Positions 44,556 to 52,881 of a stretch of DNA of 64,000 nt are shown here, piece after piece; positions within the stretch are counted from its first letter, which is position 1; each line of letters opens with the position of its first letter. Both the position numbers and the translations under genes were made by a program. The notes beneath the pieces were generated by a model. The model was not told the origin of the DNA. It saw only the letters and a program-made list of their open reading frames with translations, and ran no database searches. The stretch comes from Paracoccaceae bacterium (GTDB lineage Bacteria; Pseudomonadota; Alphaproteobacteria; Rhodobacterales; Rhodobacteraceae), in contig JAPPHA010000116.1 of NCBI GenBank assembly GCA_028874915.1, positions 62,001 through 126,000 on the forward strand. The letters run 5' to 3'.

Positions 44556-45149
44556 GTGGAACGGCGACAGGTCGCCTGGGTCGAGACCGTGGATGAACGG
44601 GATGCGGCCGGAAACGTGGCCGCAGCCTACGCCCGTGTCGCCGGACCCGACGGGAGAGTGGAAAACCTTTACAAGGCCATGTCGCTGACACCGGCGGTGA
44701 TTGGACCCGCGGACGACCACTACCGAGCCCTGCTTCATGATCCTTCATCCCCGCTTGCGCCCTGGCTTTCTGAACTATTGGCGACCTATGTCGCCATCCT
44801 GTGCGGGAGCCGCTACGCACGAGTGAACCACGGACGGAACTTTGCAGTTTGTTTCGGCGACCACAAACAGTCCGAGAGAATCCTGGAAGCTCTGACGCAA
44901 GGGAAACTCGAGACAGCAGGACTGGAAGCCGACGCGCTGGAGGCGCTCGCCTTTACCCGGAAACTGAGTCTCGCTCCTCAAACGGTCTGCCGGGAGGACG
45001 TCGAGCGCCTGCGTGCGGCAGGATTTGACGACACGGCCGTCAGCTACATTGCTCAGATCGCCGCATCCTTTGCCTATTGGGCACGCATCACTCTCGCCCT
45101 CGGTATTGTTCTGGATGAGGGCATCGAGCCAACCGGTTCGGCCAGTTGA
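44556..45149 (+). CDS. Carboxymuconolactone decarboxylase / AhpD-family protein lacking the CxxC motif
   Basis: A 197-residue helical protein resembling peroxidase-related AhpD-family members. The usual N-G-C-R-Y-C-x-x-H redox site appears here as LCGSRYARVNHGRNF: the two motif cysteines are Ser and Ala, while the His is kept. Thiol peroxidase activity is therefore doubtful. The C-terminal SYIAQIAASFAYWARITLAL is family-like. The start is GTG 44556 with GGAGG ten bases upstream, 16 bases after the M29-like gene, so the two form an operon and may act on one pathway. Confidence 0.75.
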   Translation: MERRQVAWVETVDERDAAGNVAAAYARVAGPDGRVENLYKAMSLTPAVIGPADDHYRALLHDPSSPLAPWLSELLATYVAILCGSRYARVNHGRNFAVCFGDHKQSERILEALTQGKLETAGLEADALEALAFTRKLSLAPQTVCREDVERLRAAGFDDTAVSYIAQIAASFAYWARITLALGIVLDEGIEPTGSAS

Positions 45150-45218
45150 CGGCACGTCCGCGGCCCGGATTTATTTCCCAACAGGACGTGCATTAGGGTC
45201 GCAGACGATTGATCGGCA

Positions 45219-45766
45219 ATGGGTGCAGACGGCTCTTTGGGCGTCTTGGGAACAGACAACGACAACCTCGGCGCGAAGATCTACCGTACGCTGAAGACGC
45301 GACTCATCGTCGGTGACGTCGCCCCGAACGACTGCGTGTCAATCCGCAAGCTGGCGGGTGAATTCGGTGTTTCGACGATGCCGGTGCGAGAAGCCCTGGA
45401 GCGGCTCGAGTCCGAAAATGCACTCGCGGGTTCGACAAAGCCGAGCCTACCGGGTGCCGGCGGTTTCGCCTGCGGACGTGGCCGATGTCTTCTTCGTGCG
45501 GGCAACGCTCGAAGGCGTGGGTGCCATGCTGGCGATCGATCACCTGACCCCCGCCCATCTGGGGCGTTTCCTCATGCTCCTGCCACCAAGACAACCGGTT
45601 TGGGTAACATTCTTGATGAGGCAACAGATCGATCAAAGGAAACAATTTAGGTTAGGCAAAGCGGTCTCACCCTGATTGTCGCGCTATACCCGAGATCGAC
45701 CCGGTCGTGGAAAACGAGCATCAGGCCTTTGTCGTCGAGCGGGTGCAGGAGATACGATCAGCGTGA
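45219..45766 (+). pseudogene. Broken GntR-family regulator gene
   Basis: The first 70 codons read as a normal GntR winged helix (KIYRTLKTRLIVGDVAPND, LAGEFGVSTMPVREALERLE). Near 45430 the frame shifts +1 and continues as RAYRVPAVSPADVADVFFVR and LTPAHLGRFL, the start of an FCD domain. A further break lies within 45600-45690. A last fragment in another frame, IDPVVENEHQAFVVERVQEI, ends at the TGA at 45764. About 60-70 FCD residues are missing. It follows the AhpD-like gene and precedes the Rieske oxygenase, which it probably once regulated. Confidence 0.7.
45607..45685. repeat. Segment carrying two short repeats shared with other decayed loci
   Basis: ACATTCTTGATGAGGCAAC (45607-45625) is identical to 8531-8549, and CACCCTGATTGTCGCGCT (45668-45685) is identical to 4873-4890. 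Both fall in the disrupted middle of the broken GntR gene. Shared 18- and 19-base matches between three separate degenerate regions suggest scars of one small mobile element or common ancestry of the dead genes. Confidence 0.45.
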
Positions 45767-45861
45767 CCGCGGCTGCCCGTGCCTGTCTGCATTCTGTCTG
45801 GTGCCGATCTTGGACACGGGGTAGTCATCTGTGATCACAGGTGATCGGGCCGGAGGATACC

Positions 45862-46989
45862 GTGGAATTCGAGAACGGAAGCGATGTCGAAAGGCTTCGC
45901 AGCAGCCTCGCGGCGCTGGCATCAACCGCCAGGGCAGACGCCAGAACCATGCCGCCGCTCCTCTACACGTCTCCCGACTTCCACGAGTTGGAAAGGGACG
46001 AACTGTTTCGAAAGGAATGGGTCTGCATCGGCCATGAGGGTGAAATCCCGGTGCCAGGTGACTTCTTCACGACCGATCTTGTCGGCGAACCGCTTCTCGT
46101 GTGTCGCGACCGTAATCGTCAGGTCCGGGTTCTCTCGAATGTGTGCCGCCACCGTGGAAACATCGTTGCCGAAGGTTCGGGCAACAGCCGCAGTTTCGTC
46201 TGCAGCTATCACGCCTGGACCTATGACCTGGATGGATCTCTGAAGACCGCACCGCTCATGACGAACGTCAAGGGTTTCGACAGGGACAAGTGTGGCTTGC
46301 ACCAGTTTTGCTCGGAAATCTGGAGCCGCTTCATCTTCGTTAATCTTGATGGGAACGCCGACCCTTTGGCGCCACAACTGGAAACACTCGACCGAATTCT
46401 CCACAACTATCACCATGAACAGCGCCATCTGCTGTTTCGTGACACGTGCGTCTGGAACACGAACTGGAAAAACCTCACCGAAAATTTCATGGAAGGGTAC
46501 CACATCTTTGCGACGCATCCCAAAACACTCCAGCCGATGACGCCGACTGAGCTTTGCAAAAAGGTTCGGGGCGAAAACCGGTGGACGGCCTATCGTTCCT
46601 ATTACCACCCGGATTTCCCGCCACGGGGCCCCTTCCACGATGACATGACAGAAGATGAGCAGCGCAATACGGTTCTTTTCAACGTGTTCCCGAGTTTCGT
46701 GGCTGGGGTTGCCGCCAACTACTCGCTCCATCTCTGCCTGCTTCCGAAGGGTGCCGGAAAGGTCGGAATCCGATGGGGCGTTGCCGGGTTCAAGGCCGAC
46801 CCGGAAGACCCGGAAGTCGTGTCGTACGTGGAATTGTGCAAGGCCTTCAATGAGGAAGACCGCGCCAAGCTTGAATCGCTTCAGACTGCACAGGGCACGC
46901 GGTACTATACGTCCGGGCCTCTCGCACCGGATGACCTCGAAGGCACCATCTGGGACTTTCTTCAATACCTGGCGAAGAAACTCGCTTGA
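45862..46989 (+). CDS. Rieske 2Fe-2S aromatic-ring-hydroxylating-type oxygenase, alpha subunit
   Basis: A 375-residue oxygenase. The Rieske motif is CRHRGNIVAE...FVCSYHAW (C-x-H and C-x2-H, about residues 94-117). The catalytic mononuclear iron site lies in LTENFMEGYHIFATHP (two His), with the bridging residue probably the acidic residue in ENF. The start is the GTG at 45862 with GGAGG six bases upstream; an in-frame GTG at 45841 is less well placed. Family members hydroxylate aromatics or demethylate N-methyl compounds such as glycine betaine or stachydrine. The Rieske ferredoxin at 50288 may be its electron donor, now separated by the cassette at 47092-48450. Confidence 0.85.
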   Translation: MEFENGSDVERLRSSLAALASTARADARTMPPLLYTSPDFHELERDELFRKEWVCIGHEGEIPVPGDFFTTDLVGEPLLVCRDRNRQVRVLSNVCRHRGNIVAEGSGNSRSFVCSYHAWTYDLDGSLKTAPLMTNVKGFDRDKCGLHQFCSEIWSRFIFVNLDGNADPLAPQLETLDRILHNYHHEQRHLLFRDTCVWNTNWKNLTENFMEGYHIFATHPKTLQPMTPTELCKKVRGENRWTAYRSYYHPDFPPRGPFHDDMTEDEQRNTVLFNVFPSFVAGVAANYSLHLCLLPKGAGKVGIRWGVAGFKADPEDPEVVSYVELCKAFNEEDRAKLESLQTAQGTRYYTSGPLAPDDLEGTIWDFLQYLAKKLA

Positions 46990-47091
46990 CGGTACCCTCT
47001 GGGCCGCAGGATTGCTTTCCGTCGTCCAGTCGCCCTCCATGGACGACAACCGGTCCAGCGGCGACAGGTGCGTGCGCCCGAGCCTGCAGAT

Positions 47092-48084
47092 TCACGCCCG
47101 GTTGTCAGGATCTTCCCGCACGGCGCGTGGTGTCCTCAGCGCGATGACGGGCGGAGTGATGATCGTCTCGTTGTTCGCCAACGGCCCGTGCCCCTTTGAC
47201 TTGGCTTGCTGAGCAATGCTTTTCAGTCCCCGCAGCTTGTCGCTACCGGCTACGGCTCGCGCGTCGCTGTCGTAGTAGTCAAACCAAGGCAGGCCGTGAG
47301 CGGCGTAATCCTGCGCCGTGGGCGGTTCGATCGGCGGCGGTTCGCCGGTGACTGCCGTCCACTGCGTTGAGTTCATCAGGGCGACGAAGCAGCGGCTGCC
47401 ATTGCGCTGGTCCCAGGCATCGAGCCCGTAGGGATCGTCGTAAATCTCCTGCTTCATCCGTCCGCCCGGTGCGAGGCCCATGGCGTCCCCCGCAAATGCA
47501 GCAGGAGAATACAGGATGTCACGGCGCTCCCTGGCTTGCGCTGCCATCATCGCCTCGTACCGTTCGGCCTTCATGGGGTAGGCTACCAACTGCAACCCGC
47601 CGTGGATTGCGGCACCGGTCAGCTGCTCCTCCACCGTGTAGCCCTCGCCAAGCGGCATGGCGACGAACTGGCGGATCACCCCCTGCTCGACACAGTACCC
47701 GTCCAGCCAGGGTTGCTCGGGGAGCACCGCGTAATCCTGCGGATCCCGGTTCAGGTGGCCGGTCCAGGAATCGCCGGTGATCGCGCAGATCTTGCCCGTC
47801 GCCACTTTCACGGCAAACGGATAGTCCGAGTCGAAATCGATCCACAGGGCCTCCGCCTGGTGCATCGGCGCGATCACGCCACCCCGGACCTGCCACGCTT
47901 CAGGCAGGCGCGAGGCGTAGTCATCCAGATGCCGCAACGGAAACGTGCCGAGCCCCGGCGGCAGCGGATAGTCGTGGCCGTCGTCCGGGATGCGCAGCGT
48001 CCGCTGAAAGTCGATGCTGCAGCAAGCAGCGGCGTGGACCTCGGGGAAGCGGAATTCCAGCCGGTTGTTCTCAAGCACGATCAT
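47092..48084 (-). CDS. Conserved-looking hypothetical protein of an XRE-linked pair
   Basis: A 330-residue soluble protein of unrecognised family, with no signal peptide or membrane segment. It is rich in aromatic and acidic residues. Its N-terminus reads LENNRLEFRFPEVHAAACCS; the C-terminus LRTPRAVREDPDNRA ends close behind the convergent oxygenase gene. The ATG at 48084 has a strong AAGGAGAT eight bases upstream and follows the XRE gene by 12 bases, so the pair is an operon. The regulator-plus-effector layout recalls toxin-antitoxin or stress cassettes, but nothing in the sequence proves that. Confidence 0.65.
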   Translation of the reverse strand: MIVLENNRLEFRFPEVHAAACCSIDFQRTLRIPDDGHDYPLPPGLGTFPLRHLDDYASRLPEAWQVRGGVIAPMHQAEALWIDFDSDYPFAVKVATGKICAITGDSWTGHLNRDPQDYAVLPEQPWLDGYCVEQGVIRQFVAMPLGEGYTVEEQLTGAAIHGGLQLVAYPMKAERYEAMMAAQARERRDILYSPAAFAGDAMGLAPGGRMKQEIYDDPYGLDAWDQRNGSRCFVALMNSTQWTAVTGEPPPIEPPTAQDYAAHGLPWFDYYDSDARAVAGSDKLRGLKSIAQQAKSKGHGPLANNETIITPPVIALRTPRAVREDPDNRA

Positions 48085-48096
48085 TGAAGTATCTCC

Positions 48097-48450
48097 TTAC
48101 CAATTGCCGTCGCGCACTTCGCGCACGACCCTCAGCACCGCTTCATCGGGCGCTTCCTTCAGTTGACGGATCAGGTCCGCGAACAGGCGCGGGCGCCGGC
48201 GGATAATGGCCTGCAGGTCGGCGGACACTTTGCCCGCAAGCGCGAGCATGACGTCCGGGTCTTCGCCCAACTCCTTTGCGAGGCGCACCGTCGTCGCCTC
48301 CGAGGGCGGTGCCACTTCGCCGCGTTCGATCTTGCTGAGGTAGGCCGGTTCGATGCCGACTCGCCCGGCGACCTGGCGCACCGAAAAGCGCCGGTCATTG
48401 CGGCGCAGACGTTCGCGGATCGTGCGGGTCGTGGAACCAAAGTGCGTCAT
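48097..48450 (-). CDS. XRE-family helix-turn-helix regulator
   Basis: A 117-residue DNA-binding protein. The N-terminal HTH (RQVAGRVGIEPAYLSKIERG, about residues 25-44) matches the phage-repressor XRE class. The C-terminal 50 residues are helical and may dimerise. The ATG at 48450 lies directly under a TTGACA promoter and a TACTAAGTA palindrome, suggesting autoregulation from a very short 5' leader. It is the first gene of a two-gene minus-strand cassette inserted among plus-strand catabolic genes. Confidence 0.85.
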   Translation of the reverse strand: MTHFGSTTRTIRERLRRNDRRFSVRQVAGRVGIEPAYLSKIERGEVAPPSEATTVRLAKELGEDPDVMLALAGKVSADLQAIIRRRPRLFADLIRQLKEAPDEAVLRVVREVRDGNW

Positions 48451-48485
48451 GTGTCATACTTAGTACACATCCCGACGACTGTCAA
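48451..48485 (-). promoter_or_regulatory. Promoter and palindromic operator of the XRE cassette
   Basis: On the minus strand a consensus -35 TTGACA lies at 48485-48480. A 9-base palindrome TACTAAGTA follows about 14 bases later and overlaps the -10 position, immediately before the ATG at 48450. No good TATAAT is present. The imperfect repeat GTGTACT...AGTATGACAC around the palindrome is a plausible XRE binding site. The message would be nearly leaderless. Confidence 0.5.
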
Positions 48486-49269
48486 GATCTGCTGCTTGCC
48501 GGACGCAATTGGACCTGACCCGTGCGACTGGCCCTGCCGGCATTCCAGGATCCGGCTGCTTCTCGACCGAAATTGCGTCGAAATGCCTGGTAATCCGGCT
48601 GAACCAACACGTTTTCGTACCGGATGGTCGCGCACATACCTGAAAAAAAGGAACATTCTCCTGACCAGGGAATATGTTGCAATTCTGCAAAGACGCTTCG
48701 CGTAACCCATGCAGTCCACGGAATCCGTTGAAAGGCCCGACACGGTAATGAATGCACCGTTGCCGACTTCGGGATTTTGTGGCAAGGTGATCGTGCAAGC
48801 GATGCGATCGTCCGGCTGGCCATGCGCATGTGGGAACAGTCGCGTAAGAGAACACGCAGCGGTTTCGTCGACCTGCGCTATTGGAACTATGGACCGTCAG
48901 TTTTTTGGTTTTTCACTGTGACCTGCGATTATGGGATCACGCGATCCAATGCCGACACGACCACAATGCTGGATAGACGGTTGGACGGAATCCGGGCTCG
49001 GGATCAGTCAGATGATCCTGCTGAACTCTACTGGCTTGTCCCCTTGACCCTTGACGTCAAGACCTTGGGGTTGAGGAGAAGGTGGTGGAAACGCCGTTTG
49101 AGCGGAACTCGTGCGCCAGTCGGCGTGTTGCGATCCCGGACGGATCCAGAGTTGAATTTACGCCGGGACGAACTGGCGGCATGGTCTGGAGCGCCGGGTT
49201 CGTCTCCGTGACGGCATGGCGCGGACGTGACGGCCGGGAAGATACCGACGCGATTGGAGGATGGGACGA
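48486..49269. other. Intergenic region, no gene seen
   Basis: About 780 bases between the XRE cassette and the desaturase gene. Frames on both strands are short and not protein-like. It presumably contains the desaturase promoter; none was identified. It may be the far edge of an insertion that carried in the XRE cassette. Confidence 0.4.
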
Positions 49270-50274
49270 ATGAGTCAGATTCCGCGGGAAGTGCTGACAC
49301 CGATCACACAAGCGATGAACGAAGGCGCGCTCACGCGTCGGGAGTTGAAGATGCTGATGCGGCGTTCCGACGTTCCGGCGTTCCTCCACCTGTTGTTGTT
49401 TTTCCTGGTCCTCTTGGGAACCGGGTCACTCATCTGGGCAACGATGGGGAGCTGGCTGGTCATTCCCGCCATGTTCCTTCACGGAATCGTCTGGGTCCAT
49501 CACTTCTCCCTGCAGCATGAATGCGTGCATTACACGGCATTCCGGACGCGGTGGCTCAACGAGCTTGTGGGGAACTATTGCGGGCTCGCAATTCTCCTGC
49601 CGAACCGGTTCTTTCGTTACGAGCACTGCGATCACCACACCTATACTCAGTTGCACGGGCGGGATCCGGAACTGATCGAACTGCCCATTTCGCTGGGCCG
49701 GTATCTGTCATACGTGTCTTCGATCCCGTACTGGTTTCAGAAGTTTCTTGAGTTCGGGCGTCATCTGGCCGGCCGATTAACTCCGGAGGAAGAACAGTTC
49801 ATTCCGAAGGAAGACCGGGCCTCCATCATCATCGAGGTTCGGGCGATGGCGGCGGTTTATGCTGCCATTTTGGGTGCGAGTGCCTATTTCGGCTGGTGGG
49901 GCGTCCTCTGGTACTGGTTGCTGCCGCTGTTCTTGGGTGAACCGGTCATGCGGGCGATCCGGATGACCGAACATGTCGGTCGGCCGAATGTCCAGGACAT
50001 GACGGAAAACACGCGAACCAATCTGGTGTCACGTCCGATGCGGTTCCTCTGCTGGAACATGAACTATCACGCCGAACACCACTACGCATCGTCCGTGCCG
50101 TTCCATGCTCTCCCCGAACTCCACCGAAAACTGCAGGGGTTCGTGCATGTAGAGGACCGGGGCTACCTTGGCGCCCATATCGACATCCTGTCGCAGATTG
50201 TCGGCCGTACACCCAGGCTTGGTACCACCGCATCCGAGACCCACGAAGCCGTGTCCGGGGCGAGCGGCTCCTGA
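49270..50274 (+). CDS. Membrane fatty-acid-desaturase-family di-iron protein
   Basis: A 334-residue integral membrane oxygenase. Three histidine boxes bind the di-iron centre: HECVH (about residue 79), HCDHHT (about 119) and NYHAEHHY (about 263). Four or so hydrophobic segments lie between them. The ATG at 49270 is better spaced from the GGAGG at 49255 than the ATG at 49261, which touches it. The family covers desaturases and hydroxylases or demethylases, including AlkB-like and carotenoid enzymes. Immediate linkage to a Rieske ferredoxin gene suggests that ferredoxin supplies electrons. Confidence 0.88.
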   Translation: MSQIPREVLTPITQAMNEGALTRRELKMLMRRSDVPAFLHLLLFFLVLLGTGSLIWATMGSWLVIPAMFLHGIVWVHHFSLQHECVHYTAFRTRWLNELVGNYCGLAILLPNRFFRYEHCDHHTYTQLHGRDPELIELPISLGRYLSYVSSIPYWFQKFLEFGRHLAGRLTPEEEQFIPKEDRASIIIEVRAMAAVYAAILGASAYFGWWGVLWYWLLPLFLGEPVMRAIRMTEHVGRPNVQDMTENTRTNLVSRPMRFLCWNMNYHAEHHYASSVPFHALPELHRKLQGFVHVEDRGYLGAHIDILSQIVGRTPRLGTTASETHEAVSGASGS

Positions 50275-50287
50275 GTGCGGACAGGCC

Positions 50288-50605
50288 GTGAACGCGGACC
50301 GTCGCTGGGAAGATCTGATCGCCGTTTCTGAACTGGAGACCGGCGACGTGACTCCGGTTCGGTGGAGAGGACGGGACCTGGCCGTTTACGACACGGTGGA
50401 TGGCGTTACCGTCAGCTTGGCCCGCTGCACCCATGCCGGTGCCAATCTCTGCGACGGATATTTTGACGGCAAGTATATCGAATGCCCGCTGCATCAGGGC
50501 TTGTTCGACGCCCGAACCGGGCAGGCGAAAGCCCGGCCAGCCTGGCGAAACCTGCGGATGTTCGACGCCCGCGTTCAGGGAGGAATTGTCCAGATCCGGG
50601 TCTGA
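50288..50605 (+). CDS. Rieske-type ferredoxin
   Basis: A 105-residue soluble electron carrier. The 2Fe-2S motif is CTHAGANLCDGYFDG...ECPLHQGLFD (C-x-H then C-x2-H), typical of non-haem oxygenase ferredoxins. The start is the GTG at 50288, 13 bases after the desaturase stop; longer frames upstream are shadows of the desaturase. It probably passes electrons to the desaturase and/or the Rieske oxygenase at 45862. No reductase gene is in the window. Confidence 0.9.
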   Translation: MNADRRWEDLIAVSELETGDVTPVRWRGRDLAVYDTVDGVTVSLARCTHAGANLCDGYFDGKYIECPLHQGLFDARTGQAKARPAWRNLRMFDARVQGGIVQIRV

Positions 50606-50643
50606 CCGGGTCGTCGGCCGTGCACCCTGCCTTCCGGTCCCGG

Positions 50644-51657
50644 TTATCGGCTTCGCATGAGACCGGCGCGTTCCGGATCCGCCCGCTGAAGGCAAAGGGG
50701 CGGAAGCCCGTCGAGGATCCTGCCGACATCCGCGATCACCATTGATTGCATCCGCAGGTAGGAGGCTTCCACGCCGCCGGCGAGATGCGCCGTGAAACGA
50801 ACGTTCGGCACACTCCGGATCGGGGAACCGGCAGGGACCGGCTCGTCAGGAAAGACATCCACGGCGGCCCGGAAACGACCCTCGGCCGCCATCTCCAGGA
50901 AGGCTTCGAAGTCGATGACCTTCGCCCGGCTGGCGAGGACCACGACCGCGTCTGGCCGTACGAGACCGAGCCGTCGGCGATCGATGAAGCCGGAGTTCTC
51001 CGTGGTGACCCCGGCCAGCAAAAAGAGGAACTGGCTGTTCGCGAGAAGGTCATCGAGCGGAGCCGGTTCGACTCCGGCGCGGCGAAGCGCCGTATCGGCG
51101 ACCCAGGGGTCATACGCCCGCATCCGACAGCCAAAGGGGCCAAGGAGGGGCGCCAGCGTCCGGCCCAGATTGCCGAACCCAACGAAACCGACGTCAGCGT
51201 CGAACAAGGTCTCGGCATTCCGGTTGCCGGCGATTCCCCAGGATTCCCGGCCGTCACGGAACAGCCGGTTGCCCTCATCGAACTGGCGGGCGAGGCAGAG
51301 CGCCTGGGCCAGGCAGTACTCGGCAACCGCCGGCGCCATTGCCGGTGCTGCCGAGAGGACCTGGATCCGGCGACGGGCGGCAGCCGGGTAGTCGATATTC
51401 GGTTCCCAGTTGCCCTTGACGTTGATGATTGCCTTGAGCTTCGGAGCCCGGGCGAGTCGCGATTCCGGCATCGCCGTCTGACCGATGATCACGTTGACAT
51501 GGGGGAGGATCGATTCGACCAGGGCATCCGGAGCCCGGGATCCAAAATGGGCAACCACGCGGCCGTGACGGGCTAAGGCGGTCCGGGTTTCTGCCGTGTA
51601 GATCATGGCCTCGGTCCGGGGATGTGGATCGAGGAGAATCAGGACATCATCGGCCAC
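50644..51657 (-). CDS. D-isomer-specific 2-hydroxyacid dehydrogenase
   Basis: NAD(P)-dependent dehydrogenase of about 337 residues. The Rossmann motif is VGFVGFGNLGRTLAPLL. Catalytic-type residues follow: Arg in LASRAKVIDFEAF, an acidic residue in VDVFPDEPVP, and His in RFTAHLAGGVEAS, where the family usually has H-x-A/G-G-x-T. The start is uncertain (GTG 51657 or TTG 51720). It lies 150 bases after the importer permease gene on the same strand, at the end of the uronate importer operon. It may reduce a 2-keto acid made from the sugar. Confidence 0.82.
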   Translation of the reverse strand: MADDVLILLDPHPRTEAMIYTAETRTALARHGRVVAHFGSRAPDALVESILPHVNVIIGQTAMPESRLARAPKLKAIINVKGNWEPNIDYPAAARRRIQVLSAAPAMAPAVAEYCLAQALCLARQFDEGNRLFRDGRESWGIAGNRNAETLFDADVGFVGFGNLGRTLAPLLGPFGCRMRAYDPWVADTALRRAGVEPAPLDDLLANSQFLFLLAGVTTENSGFIDRRRLGLVRPDAVVVLASRAKVIDFEAFLEMAAEGRFRAAVDVFPDEPVPAGSPIRSVPNVRFTAHLAGGVEASYLRMQSMVIADVGRILDGLPPLCLQRADPERAGLMRSR

Positions 51658-51807
51658 GGAGACGCGGGTTCCGGAGCGCCGGATGGTCAGGGAGGTCGGT
51701 CGCGCCGGGGCCGGGCGCAATGGAGGCGGATCCGGCAGAAAACGGCCGCCCGCACGGGTTCCGCCAGGACGTCCGGAGGGAGATGCGGGATGGGCGCGAA
51801 GGCACGG

Positions 51808-52881
51808 TCATTTCATGCCGGTGCTGGCAATGCCGGTGGTGATGAACCGCTGCAGGAAGGCAAAGACAAAGATCACCGGAATCAGGGTCACGACGGTCAT
51901 GGCGAGAACGTAGTGCCATTGAACGTCGAGTTCGCCCTGGAATGCGTTGAGGCCGACTTGCAGCGTGTAGACCTCGCTCCGGTTGAGCACGATCAGTGGC
52001 CACAGGAAGTCGTTCCACCGCCACATGATTGAGAAGATCGCGAGGACGGCGATCGCCGGGGCAGCAAGGGGCAGCACCACGCGCCAGTAGATTGCCCATT
52101 CGCTGGCCTTGTCCATGCGTGCCGCCTCGATCAGGTCCCGGGGAATGGTCAGCATGTACTGGCGCAGAAGAAAGACGCCGGTCGGCGTGGCGGCACCGGG
52201 CAGGATCACCCCCCACAGCGAATTGATCATGCCGAGTTCTGTGACCACCAGGTAAACAGGGACCAGGATGACCGTTATCGGAATCATCAGGGTTCCGATG
52301 ACGAAGAGCATGATCGCGTTCCGACCGCGGAACTCGTAGATCGCCAGCCCGTAGGCAGCCATGGAATTGATCAGGAGCGTCACGGCCGTCGCGACGATCG
52401 TGACGATGACGGAATTCTTCAGGTAGGTCAGAAAATTGAACCGTTGGAGGGGTGCCGTGTAATTCTCCCAGGCGACGCGGAACTCGCGGACGGCCTCCCG
52501 TCGGTCGATCGGAACCTTGATCCGGGCGTCCGGATCAGCCGGATCGACCATCTGGGCAATGATGCCGATCCGCCGAATCTGGGCCAATTCCTGTACCGAA
52601 CCGTCGTCAAGGGTCACCTGGTAGAGCGGCAGTGGCTCGTCATAACCTTCGACAGCGACCTCGATCTGCCCGAGCGGCAGGAGTGTGGGAGGAAACTCGA
52701 GAAGACCGGAGGCGGTCTTGAAGCTCGACAACGCCAACCAGATGACCGGGCCGAACATCAGGAAGACGCCAAGCGCGAGATAGCCGTAGGAGAAAACGTC
52801 GGTCCAGTGAAGCCGGCCCCGGCCGCGGGTCGCCGTCAGGAATGCAATTGGGGTGACCCGGGTTACGGCCGGTTCAGACAT
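51808..52881 (-). CDS. Carbohydrate ABC transporter permease (MalG-like)
   Basis: A 357-residue inner-membrane permease with about six membrane segments and EAA loop EAARMDKASEWAIYWRVVLP (about residue 265). It is longer than a normal MalG because of an 80-residue soluble insert after the first helix (about residues 65-145, with YQVTLDDGSVQELAQIRRIG), which probably folds in the periplasm. Its ATG overlaps the MalF-like stop by eight bases. The partner ATPase is likely the one encoded at 56987 in the divergent operon. Confidence 0.9.
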   Translation of the reverse strand: MSEPAVTRVTPIAFLTATRGRGRLHWTDVFSYGYLALGVFLMFGPVIWLALSSFKTASGLLEFPPTLLPLGQIEVAVEGYDEPLPLYQVTLDDGSVQELAQIRRIGIIAQMVDPADPDARIKVPIDRREAVREFRVAWENYTAPLQRFNFLTYLKNSVIVTIVATAVTLLINSMAAYGLAIYEFRGRNAIMLFVIGTLMIPITVILVPVYLVVTELGMINSLWGVILPGAATPTGVFLLRQYMLTIPRDLIEAARMDKASEWAIYWRVVLPLAAPAIAVLAIFSIMWRWNDFLWPLIVLNRSEVYTLQVGLNAFQGELDVQWHYVLAMTVVTLIPVIFVFAFLQRFITTGIASTGMK

